Positions 1 through 6,240 of a DNA stretch of 45,410 bases are shown here, one piece after another. The stretch covers positions 1 through 45,410 of the forward strand of contig CAYQAJ010000009.1 in assembly GCA_964415245.1 (NCBI GenBank), in the 5' to 3' direction. Numbering within the stretch: position 1 is the first letter of the stretch; every line of letters begins with the position of its first letter. Origin of the DNA: CAYQAJ01 sp964415245. Lineage in GTDB: Bacteria; Planctomycetota; Planctomycetia; Pirellulales; Pirellulaceae. The notes under the pieces are model-generated. The model made no database searches. It was not told the DNA's origin and was given only the letters and a program-made list of their open reading frames with translations. The position numbers and the translations under genes are program-made.

Positions 1-957
1 GAACTGCGCGAAGTTGAGCGATTGGTAACCGTCGCTCAGTGCCCGTTCAGGGTCGGGGTGCACCTCGACAATCAGCCCGTCGGCGCCGGCTGCGATGGCC
101 GCCACCGCCATGTCGGCCACCAGGTAGGCGTGTCCCGTGCCGTGGCTGGGGTCAACCACGATCGGAAGATGCGTTTTGTGGTGCAGGTAGGGAACCGTGG
201 CCAAGGGAAGCGTGAAGCGGGTATGCTCTTCGAACGTGCGGATGCCACGCTCGCACAGGATCACATTTGGATTCCCCTCGTTCAGGATGTATTCGGCGGC
301 CAACAGCAGCTCGTCCATGGTGGCGCTGGCGCCGCGCTTCAGCAGCACCGGGCGTTTGCTGTTGCCCACCGCTTCGAGCAGGCGGTAATTCTGCATGTTG
401 CGGGCCCCCACTTGCAGCACGTCGGCGTACGAGGCGACCAGATCGACTTCGTCGGTCGACATGACTTCGGTCACCACAGCCAGGCCGGTCTCGTCGCGGG
501 CCTGTGCCAGCAGCTTGAGCCCCTGCTCTTTAAGTCCCTGGAAACTGTAGGGGCTGGTACGCGGCTTGAAGGCTCCGCCGCGGAGCGCCGTCGCGCCGGC
601 TGCCTTGACCGCGCGAGCGGTGCTGACGATCTGCTCCTCGCTTTCGACGGAGCAAGGGCCGGCAATCAGCCCTACGCTGCCCGCACCCAGCGACAGGCTG
701 CCCACGGTGATCTGCGTCGGCTCGGGCTTCACCTCGCGGCTGGCGACTTTGTAGGGGGCCAGGATAGGGAGGACCGATGCGACGCCCGGGCCGCTTTCGA
801 GCGACTCCTTGGCGTGCTCGCGCTTTTCGCCCACGGCGGCGATGACCGTGCGTTCGGTGCCGACAATGACGTGCGCTTTGAGCCCCAGCCCCTCAACCCG
901 CTCGACCATGTGCTGCACCTGCTCCCGCGAGGCGCCTTTTTCCATGACGACGATCAT
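1..957 (-). CDS. aroF: 3-deoxy-7-phosphoheptulonate (DAHP) synthase, 3' end cut by window edge
   Basis: Condenses phosphoenolpyruvate and erythrose-4-phosphate, the first step of the shikimate pathway, in the cytoplasm. The 319 visible codons begin MIVVMEKGASREQ, an N-terminal ferredoxin-like (ACT-type) regulatory domain of about 70 residues as in the Thermotoga-type enzyme. The TIM-barrel follows, with GPCSVE, RGGAFKPRTSPYSFQG, KRG and DPSHGTGH, which carry the PEP/E4P and metal-binding residues. Family members are about 338 aa, so only some 20 C-terminal residues lie outside the window. The ATG at 957 has a good ribosome-binding site, AGAGGGG, 8 nt upstream. The gene lies 114 nt downstream of an intrinsic terminator preceded by an aromatic-rich leader peptide, so I infer control by transcription attenuation. 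The family assignment is confident; the symbol follows common annotation practice for this enzyme type. Confidence 0.95.
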   Translation of the reverse strand, partial: MIVVMEKGASREQVQHMVERVEGLGLKAHVIVGTERTVIAAVGEKREHAKESLESGPGVASVLPILAPYKVASREVKPEPTQITVGSLSLGAGSVGLIAGPCSVESEEQIVSTARAVKAAGATALRGGAFKPRTSPYSFQGLKEQGLKLLAQARDETGLAVVTEVMSTDEVDLVASYADVLQVGARNMQNYRLLEAVGNSKRPVLLKRGASATMDELLLAAEYILNEGNPNVILCERGIRTFEEHTRFTLPLATVPYLHHKTHLPIVVDPSHGTGHAYLVADMAVAAIAAGADGLIVEVHPDPERALSDGYQSLNFAQF

Positions 958-1070
958 TGACGTTTCCCCTCTGTACGGCGAACTTACCCAATCTCTCTAT
1001 CGACTCTTGGCGTTCATAGCGACTTCGCGGTGAAGACGACATTCCGATCTTCGCGGTGAAGTCCGGCAAC

Positions 1071-1095
1071 AAAAAAACCCCGACGGACGTCGGGG
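1071..1095 (-). terminator. Intrinsic terminator in the aroF leader (attenuator stem 3:4)
   Basis: Read on the minus strand, CCCCGAC (1095-1089), loop GTCC, GTCGGGG (1084-1078) form a perfect 7-bp GC-rich stem followed at once by seven T (1077-1071). It lies between the leader peptide and aroF, in the same direction as both. The upstream cupin gene already has its own hairpin at 1259-1278, so this terminator most likely acts on transcripts that start inside the leader. Confidence 0.85.
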
Positions 1096-1128
1096 CCTTG
1101 ATTCTGCTGGACTCACTACGGTTGGCGT

Positions 1129-1206
1129 CTACGCAGCTTGGGCGGCCCCTCCACGAAAGGGGGTAAATGCGAAGAACCAAAAGCTAAGTCGCCCGGGTGC
1201 GTTCAT
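1129..1206 (-). CDS. Aromatic-rich leader peptide of the aroF attenuator (25 aa)
   Basis: A short frame reads MNAPGRLSFWFFAF, then TPFRGGAAQAA and stop TAG. Six of 25 residues are aromatic: F9, W10, F11, F12, F14 and F17. This is the hallmark of leader peptides that sense charged tRNA-Phe or tRNA-Trp by ribosome stalling. Just after the aromatic codons, CCCCT (1162-1158) can pair with AGGGG (1150-1146). The overlapping GGGGCC (1149-1144) can instead pair with GGCCCC (1097-1092), which would destroy the terminator stem. That is the region 1:2 / 2:3 / 3:4 logic of trp/phe attenuators. No Shine-Dalgarno precedes the ATG; the start may be leaderless (see the promoter at 1213-1240), or an in-frame GTG at 1248 may be used. 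Nothing was tested experimentally. Confidence 0.75.
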   Translation of the reverse strand: MNAPGRLSFWFFAFTPFRGGAAQAA

Positions 1207-1212
1207 GGCGCT

Positions 1213-1240
1213 ATTATGTCCCGTCGGCCAGCGTTTGCAA
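1213..1240 (-). promoter_or_regulatory. Candidate sigma70-type promoter of the aroF leader
   Basis: On the minus strand TTGCAA (1240-1235) and CATAAT (1218-1213) are separated by 16 nt. The expected start, 6-7 nt below the -10 box, falls at about 1206, the A of the leader-peptide ATG. It sits between the cupin gene's terminator and the leader peptide, where a leader promoter is expected. Box matches are 4/6 and 5/6, so the call is tentative. Confidence 0.5.
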
Positions 1241-1258
1241 GTGGTCACCAAACAATAG

Positions 1259-1278
1259 CCCACGCTGGGAGGCGTGGG
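1259..1278 (-). terminator. Hairpin after the cupin gene
   Basis: CCCACGC (minus 1278-1272) pairs with GCGTGGG (minus 1265-1259) around a 6-nt loop, 6 nt after the cupin stop codon. The tail CTATTGTTTGG is only moderately T-rich, so it is a weak intrinsic terminator or a 3' stabilising hairpin. Confidence 0.55.
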
Positions 1279-1283
1279 TTCGG

Positions 1284-1613
1284 TCACCGGTAGTCCTCGC
1301 GAATCGGGTGGAACACGTCGATGGCCCGCACTCCTTCAGGACCGGCGACCGCACTGTGTACGACTCCGCCCGGGATGCGCCACATGTCGCCGGGTTTCAG
1401 GGTGCGTTTCTCCTCGCCCACGGTGAACGTCAGCTCCCCTTCGATCAACAGCCCCATCTGTTCGTGCGGGTGACTGTGCGGCTCGACGACGGCGCCGGGC
1501 TGAAACTCGACCAGCGACAGCATCATGTGCTTGCCGGCGGTCGTGAAGATGTCGACGCCGGGAAAGATCGTATGGTGCGAGCAGTCGCCGCGAGTTACGA
1601 AGACTTCAGACAT
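1284..1613 (-). CDS. Small single-domain cupin
   Basis: A 109-residue protein with a single cupin beta-barrel. Cupin motif 1 is seen around residues 40-60 (PHSHPHEQMGLLIEGE), with histidines 46, 48 and 50 as metal-ligand candidates. Motif 2 is GDMWRIPGGVVH at 75-86 with His86. This is the usual pattern of a mononuclear metal site, but the substrate cannot be told from sequence: such cupins include dioxygenases, isomerases and sensors. There is no signal peptide, so it should be cytoplasmic. It lies between the MEMO-family gene (95 nt upstream on the same strand) and the attenuated aroF, and ends in its own hairpin, so it is probably not co-transcribed with aroF. Confidence 0.85.
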   Translation of the reverse strand: MSEVFVTRGDCSHHTIFPGVDIFTTAGKHMMLSLVEFQPGAVVEPHSHPHEQMGLLIEGELTFTVGEEKRTLKPGDMWRIPGGVVHSAVAGPEGVRAIDVFHPIREDYR

Positions 1614-1640
1614 GATGGTTCCTCGTACGTCTGGCAGATG

Positions 1641-1664
1641 CCATAGGTCCCATAAGTCCTATGG
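1641..1664. repeat. Short inverted repeat upstream of the cupin gene
   Basis: CCATAGG (1641-1647) and CCTATGG (1658-1664) flank TCCCATAAGT. The region reads as alternating 'ccatagg/cctatgg' words, a composition resembling dispersed intergenic repeats I recall from planctomycetes. It lies about 30 nt upstream of the cupin start and could be in its 5' region. Confidence 0.45.
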
Positions 1665-1708
1665 GTCGTATGAATTCGATGTGGCTGCACTGCCCAACGG
1701 CCTCACTC

Positions 1709-2548
1709 TTACCGGAACAGCAGGCCCGCGTAGCCGACTACGCGACTGGTGTCGCCGTTGGCATCGGCGCTGGTTGCGTAGGCCACGCGGCGGCACTCGT
1801 GTAATCCACCCAGGCGGCGAAGCGTTTCGAGCACGATCACCGCCGGCAGCATGCCGCACATCGTAATGTGATTCCGGCGGCAGGTCGTGTAAAGCAGCTT
1901 GGGATCGAGCCGGGCCAGCGCATCGATGGCCAGGGCGTCGAGCCGGCGGTTTTCGGCGTCGGTGCCGAAGTGGTTCATGTCGCTCGATACGATCAAGAGC
2001 GGCTGCTGTTCGTGTCGCCGCATCACTTGCGACAGGTCATCGGAAAACTGGCGGCAGCTTTCCAGGTCAGCACGACCGATGCTGATGCCAACCACCCGCG
2101 CCGCTGGCCAGAGATGAGCGATCAAGGGAAGCTGTACCTCGATAGCATGCTCCGACACGTGCGGCCTTTCGTCCATTTCCAGGCCGCGCACCGTGTCGGA
2201 AAGGTCGCGGGCGAGCTCGTAATCCCCATCGACCGCGCCGCCGGGAATGAGCCACCGCTCGTACGGCGCTACGGCCCACTGCGCGCCCTCAGAGCGGTGC
2301 TTGGGGCAGAAGATGATGATCGATTCGGGGGCCTCGATCTCGCTCAGAACGGCGGCGGCGACGTGGCCCGAGTAAGCCCAGCCGGCGTGCGGAATGATGC
2401 CCGCCCGCCATGGTTGGGGAGGGGCGCCGCCGGCGGCGAACAACCGCGCCACCGCGCTTTGCATCGACTCCGCGTCGGCGGGGTAGAACGTCCCCGCCAC
2501 GGCCATGGGACGAATTGCCGGCGATGCAGCGCGCTGGGACATAACCAA
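1709..2548 (-). CDS. MEMO1 family / AmmeMemoRadiSam system protein B
   Basis: A 279-residue cytoplasmic protein of the MEMO family, related in fold to class III extradiol dioxygenases. Visible family motifs are AGTFYPAD near the N-terminus (residues 18-25), IIPHAGWAYSG (51-61, His54 a metal-ligand position), and SSDMNHFG in the C-terminal half. MEMO proteins usually sit beside an AMMECR1 protein and a radical SAM protein, forming the AmmeMemoRadiSam set of unknown biochemical role. Neither partner is seen next to this gene: the neighbours are a cupin downstream and a palindromic repeat upstream. Translation may start at the third codon (MSQRAAS) rather than the first. Family assignment is firm; function in the cell is unknown. 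Confidence 0.9.
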   Translation of the reverse strand: MVMSQRAASPAIRPMAVAGTFYPADAESMQSAVARLFAAGGAPPQPWRAGIIPHAGWAYSGHVAAAVLSEIEAPESIIIFCPKHRSEGAQWAVAPYERWLIPGGAVDGDYELARDLSDTVRGLEMDERPHVSEHAIEVQLPLIAHLWPAARVVGISIGRADLESCRQFSDDLSQVMRRHEQQPLLIVSSDMNHFGTDAENRRLDALAIDALARLDPKLLYTTCRRNHITMCGMLPAVIVLETLRRLGGLHECRRVAYATSADANGDTSRVVGYAGLLFR

Positions 2549-2660
2549 GAGTGTAACACTGAAGGGGCGACACGGGGACGCTGCCAGAGCACAGTTGTCA
2601 GTCTTCAGTTTTCAGTCGGAATCGGATTCGACGCTGAAAGCTGACGGCTGAACGCTGAGA

Positions 2661-2786
2661 GGCTATCCGAAAACCGTCCGGAGAAGGGGACAGGCACATT
2701 TTGCTCCGCGATTTCTGCAATGAGAGCGAGCCAACTCGTCGCCCGCTACGCAAAATGAGCCAGTCCCCGACGGTTTTCGGATAGCC
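2661..2786. repeat. 126-bp nested palindromic element (REP/MITE-like)
   Basis: Outer arms of 18 nt are perfect inverted repeats (GGCTATCCGAAAACCGTC at 2661-2678 and its complement at 2769-2786). Immediately inside, a second pair matches 17 of 19 (GGGGACAGGCACATTTTGC at 2686-2704 against 2750-2768). The 45-nt centre has no coding signal. It lies between two minus-strand genes and is flanked on one side by short 'ctgacggctgaa'-type words. Such elements are typically dispersed and mobilised in trans or extruded as hairpins. Confidence 0.8.
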
Positions 2787-2801
2787 GGTGAGAGCTTCGC
2801 T

Positions 2802-4757
2802 CTAGTTCCCGCTTGCGCGCCGGGCAGCGCGACGATACCAGACGTCGGCGACCTGCGGGGGAGTGCCGCCGTATGCGGTAGTAAACGCCGTATCGAACGC
2901 CTCGCCCTCGCGCAGCGCTTTCAGCAGGGAGCTGTAACGGCGCGATTCTCCCATGAGGTAGCCCACGAAGCTGTACGCGGCGATGTCCGCATACTCGGGC
3001 GCGAGCTTGCCGGTGAGGAAGTCGTCGGGACGGCTCATAGCGGCGAGAGCCTGGGAAATGGTGTTGTCCCACTCCATCACGCGAGAGTCGCGGCTGTCGA
3101 CGCGGGAGGCGGCGACGCGGGCCGACCCTTCCGAGAACCAGCGAGGCGGCAGCGTTCCCAAAGATGCGATGTACGTACCGGCAAGCTGCTGCGCCACGAG
3201 CGCTTCGACGCCGAACTCGTTGTCGCGAGGCGCGACCATGGCCCCGTAGGCGTCGAGCACGTCGTACTGCCAGTGGCCGCGCCACTCGCGGGGCAGATCG
3301 CGCTTCTCGACCATTTGCCCGAACTCGCTGTAGTCGTATCGCGCCTGGAAGACAAAGAGCGTCATCCGCCCCTTGATCAGCGGCTGCTCGGCCGGCGCGT
3401 GAAACAGGTTGGCGATTTTGGGCACCACCGACTCGGCCGTTTCGGCCACCTCGGCCAGGGCGTTATCGCCCACGTTGCCCATCAGCAGGAAGTGCTCCGT
3501 TTCGGCACTTCGCGGCGCAATGCGCGGCATGGCCAGCCGCCAATTCTCCCCGGCCTTGGTGACCCGCTCGGCCATCAGCTCTTCGTGGGTCGCCGCATTG
3601 GCGCGAGCCAGGGCAGCCACTTGTCCCAGGTTCATGGCCGCGTCGGGGCCGTCGAACGTGGCCCCCTCGGCAATCCATGTCTCGATTAACGCAATCGTGT
3701 CGTCGGGAAGGGGATCGCGTCCGGCGGGCATCCGCTGACCTCCGGCCGTTCCTTTGAGCTTCTGAACGATCAGGCTGTCGGCCCCGTTGCCCGGCATGAC
3801 AGGCGAGCCGCTGTCGCCGCCTTTGAGCAGGCCGGTGAACATGCTCATGTTGAAATTGTTGCGAGGATTCCTCGCGCCGTGGCAGCCGCTGCAATTCTCA
3901 ACCAATACGGGGGCGACTTGCCGCGCGAAGCTCACCGTCTCTTTGCCGGTCGCCACGACGACTTCCGGCGGTGGCTGCGGAGTCGGTGTTGGTGTCGCGG
4001 TGGGCGTGGCCGCGCCGGCCAGCGTGGTGATGTTCGCCTCGGGGTTGTTGCCGTCGAACACGGCTCCTTCGGCGATCCACTTTTTGAGCACGGCGAACTC
4101 GGCGGGAGTGATCTTCAATCCGCCCCGCGGCATGTCCCCCTCGGCGATGGCCATGATCATCTCGCTGCCGTCGGGATCGCGAGGGAAGATCACCACGCCT
4201 GCCTCGGAACCCTTCATCAGCGATGCGTACGTAGCCATGCTCAGCTTGCCGCTGGCCTTTTGCACGTGGCAGCGTCCGCACTTGGCGATCAAGATCGGCG
4301 TCACTTCCTTGACGAAGCTGGTGCCACCTTCGACTGGCTTGGCAGTGTCGGGAGTTTCAGGCTTATCCGGCTTGTCGGGCTGTTTGGGTTTCGCGATGGG
4401 CCGATCGGGCAGATCGAGAGGCGTCAGCTCGACGCCTTCCAACTCCAACAGCGCGTGCGCCTTCTTGAGCGACTCGAACAGCGGCTTCATGAGAAGAAAA
4501 GTCGCCGCATCTGCTTCCTTCACCATCTCCTCGGTGCGCTCTTGCACCTCGCGCACCTTCTCGGCCGACTCCGCAAACTGCTTGTCTTTGTACAAGAGGC
4601 CGGCGTCGAGAATCGACTTGCGCAGGGCGGCGATCTCTCGCCTCTGCTCGGGCGTAGGAGCGGCCCATGCTGTCGCCGATAGCGCGGCCGTCAATATGCC
4701 CGCGATGACCGGGGTCACAACCCAGCGGATACGTGTAACGGTGCACCGCGATTGCAT
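2802..4757 (-). CDS. Exported protein: two PSCyt1-type cytochrome domains plus degenerate peptidase-MA-like domain
   Basis: A 651-residue protein with an N-terminal signal peptide (hydrophobic segment about 14-32, ending ATAWA). A helical region (35-115) is followed by two planctomycete cytochrome-c-like domains with heme motifs CGRCH (160-164) and CSGCH (289-293), joined by a Thr/Pro linker (about 250-265). From about 420 to 650 the sequence resembles gluzincin peptidase-MA/DUF1570 domains: the conserved Pro-Arg-Trp-Phe-Ser-Glu-Gly (538-544) with Glu543 is present. However, the place where HExxH is expected reads AQQLA (522-526), so zinc-dependent peptidase activity is unlikely. The product is probably periplasmic or anchored in a crateriform membrane structure. 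Coupling of a pseudo-peptidase to two hemes suggests binding rather than hydrolysis, which is inference. Confidence 0.8.
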   Translation of the reverse strand: MQSRCTVTRIRWVVTPVIAGILTAALSATAWAAPTPEQRREIAALRKSILDAGLLYKDKQFAESAEKVREVQERTEEMVKEADAATFLLMKPLFESLKKAHALLELEGVELTPLDLPDRPIAKPKQPDKPDKPETPDTAKPVEGGTSFVKEVTPILIAKCGRCHVQKASGKLSMATYASLMKGSEAGVVIFPRDPDGSEMIMAIAEGDMPRGGLKITPAEFAVLKKWIAEGAVFDGNNPEANITTLAGAATPTATPTPTPQPPPEVVVATGKETVSFARQVAPVLVENCSGCHGARNPRNNFNMSMFTGLLKGGDSGSPVMPGNGADSLIVQKLKGTAGGQRMPAGRDPLPDDTIALIETWIAEGATFDGPDAAMNLGQVAALARANAATHEELMAERVTKAGENWRLAMPRIAPRSAETEHFLLMGNVGDNALAEVAETAESVVPKIANLFHAPAEQPLIKGRMTLFVFQARYDYSEFGQMVEKRDLPREWRGHWQYDVLDAYGAMVAPRDNEFGVEALVAQQLAGTYIASLGTLPPRWFSEGSARVAASRVDSRDSRVMEWDNTISQALAAMSRPDDFLTGKLAPEYADIAAYSFVGYLMGESRRYSSLLKALREGEAFDTAFTTAYGGTPPQVADVWYRRAARRASGN

Positions 4758-5142
4758 GGAAGTGCCTCTCCTCGCACGGTGTTAGCGCCGGACGCAACGA
4801 AATGGAAGGCCACCCAGAACCGAGCTTTCGATTATAAGGCACGGAGCACCGCGTGGGGAAGCAGAATTGCGTGATTCTCGCGGGCTGGTGAGGTGCCCAA
4901 ACTCCCCCGCGGAGGCACCTTGGCCCGACCGAATGTCGGCTACGACCGGCACCCCCTGCCAGGAAAAAAAACGGGGGCACCCCTGGTGAGTTACTCGGCC
5001 GGTGCGGATGGCAGCGATGAGTGTACTGCGCCTGCGTGGGGGCATAGCGGGCGCTTCGATCGAGTGCGTGAGCACACCTCGGAACCGTTACGCCGAACTA
5101 CCACCCGGTCGGCCGTTACCGCTTCAACCACCGGGACGGCGT
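4758..5142. other. Intergenic region, 385 bp, no gene seen
   Basis: No coding frame with recognisable family features. It holds A/T-poor sequence, a run of eight A at about 4974-4981, and a short inverted repeat AGGTGCC/GGCACCT around 4890-4920 without a T tract. The promoter of the di-cytochrome gene must lie here, but no convincing -10/-35 pair stands out. Confidence 0.5.
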
Positions 5143-5859
5143 TCAGTGCTTCGATCCGTGTCGGCGAGTAACGACTCGGGCGACCGCCTTGCGAGCCAGC
5201 TTCTTGCGGCGGCTCGGCTTGTAGCCGTGCTCGATGGCGAACCACTCGGCAAAACGCTCGCGGTCGACGTAGCTGGTGTTGCGGTTATCGACCAGGTGGC
5301 CCAACTCGTGGATGAGGATGTTGTCGAGGTAGAAGTCGCGGATGGCTTCTTCGGTCCAAACCAGCCTCCATCCACCCACCGACTCGTGCTCCCACCGTCC
5401 GCCGAACATGCGGGCTTCGTTGCGCTGGGCGGGCTTGGGAGGACGGCCATAGTGCTCGACAAGGCTTTCCTCAACCGGGTAGAGGTAAACCGCGCCCCCC
5501 CACTGCATTCCGTAGCAGGGGAAAGTGTGCTTCTTGTGCGTCATGCGGCTGAGCTGCACGACCTGAAGCGGCTCGACCAAGTGCTGGGGAAGCTGGCTCA
5601 GCCGCCGGCGGATTTGCTCGGGCGTGACGACGTGCCGATAACCGGGGCCGGGGGGCTGCACAATGATGCGGTAGCGGCTCTCCGTCGGGTCCGGCTCGTG
5701 CCAATCTTCGGGCGGCAGAAAGGGGGCGCGATGGCGGTCCCGACGTGCGCCCGCACCCTTAACCAGCGGGACGCCATACTGCGATCGCAACGGCGCTACG
5801 GACGTGTAGCGTCGCACCGGCTTGCGATTTTTCCCGTGCGATAAGCTGCGACGGTTCAT
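5143..5859 (-). CDS. Putative zinc metallopeptidase-like protein with HELGH motif
   Basis: A 238-residue protein beginning MNRRSLSHGK; an upstream in-frame start at 5940 would add 27 Pro/Gly-rich residues without family features, so I prefer 5859. The core motif is ILIHELGHLVDNRN, with His184, Glu185 and His188 in the HExxH arrangement. A third ligand could be Glu205 or Glu210 in the following ERFAEWFAIEHG. No signal peptide or membrane segment is visible, and both termini are rich in Arg/Lys, suggesting a nucleic-acid-proximal or simply basic cytoplasmic protein. I do not recognise a named family; it may be distantly SprT-like or one of the small minimal gluzincins. Neighbours give no functional clue. 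Confidence 0.65.
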   Translation of the reverse strand: MNRRSLSHGKNRKPVRRYTSVAPLRSQYGVPLVKGAGARRDRHRAPFLPPEDWHEPDPTESRYRIIVQPPGPGYRHVVTPEQIRRRLSQLPQHLVEPLQVVQLSRMTHKKHTFPCYGMQWGGAVYLYPVEESLVEHYGRPPKPAQRNEARMFGGRWEHESVGGWRLVWTEEAIRDFYLDNILIHELGHLVDNRNTSYVDRERFAEWFAIEHGYKPSRRKKLARKAVARVVTRRHGSKH

Positions 5860-6240
5860 CGGTGACTGTCGGCCCGCGTTGGGCTGCAAGCGGCCGCCGC
5901 ATGGGTAGGCTCCCGGAGAACCTTCCCATACGCGCGACACATTGTGGAGACGACCGTTCGGCCATGCGGCCGAATTCCGCTCTTTCCGACAGTTTCATCG
6001 TACGAATAGCCGCCCTGAAAATACAAGTGAACACATCAAGTCCGCGTGCGCCAAGCACTTACGCGAGCGCGGTCGTTCAACCGGGGGCGGCCGACAGGAC
6101 GATTCCCGACGCCCCTCGTGGTGGGTCCCTCACCGCCGATTCGCTGCATCGACGACGTTGCTTGGATTAGCGTCCGCGGTGCCCGCGCACCACCGCGCTG
6201 TTGCAGAGTGGTTAGGCGTGAGCGAGACGCGCTGCCGGCG
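5860..6240. other. Intergenic region, 381 bp, no gene seen
   Basis: Lies between two minus-strand genes. The first 81 bases could encode an N-terminal extension of the HELGH protein if translation starts at 5940. At 6203-6218 a tRNA D-arm-like word occurs, but no T-arm or acceptor stem follows, so no tRNA is called. Confidence 0.45.

Noticed and set aside
22..960. Long plus-strand open frame opposite aroF
   Set aside because: Antisense shadow of a GC-rich gene; it shows no family motif, while the minus strand is a clear DAHP synthase.
893..1180. 95-codon minus-strand frame over the aroF leader
   Set aside because: Runs through the terminator and into aroF in another frame, has no ribosome-binding site and no family features; the aromatic leader frame explains the region better.
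3787..4785. 332-codon plus-strand frame
   Set aside because: Ser/Pro-rich mirror of the di-cytochrome gene, whose heme motifs and signal peptide are on the minus strand.
6203..6218. tRNA D-arm-like word GCAGAGTGGTTAGGCG
   Set aside because: No acceptor stem, anticodon arm or T-arm (GGTTCGAATC-type) can be placed around it.
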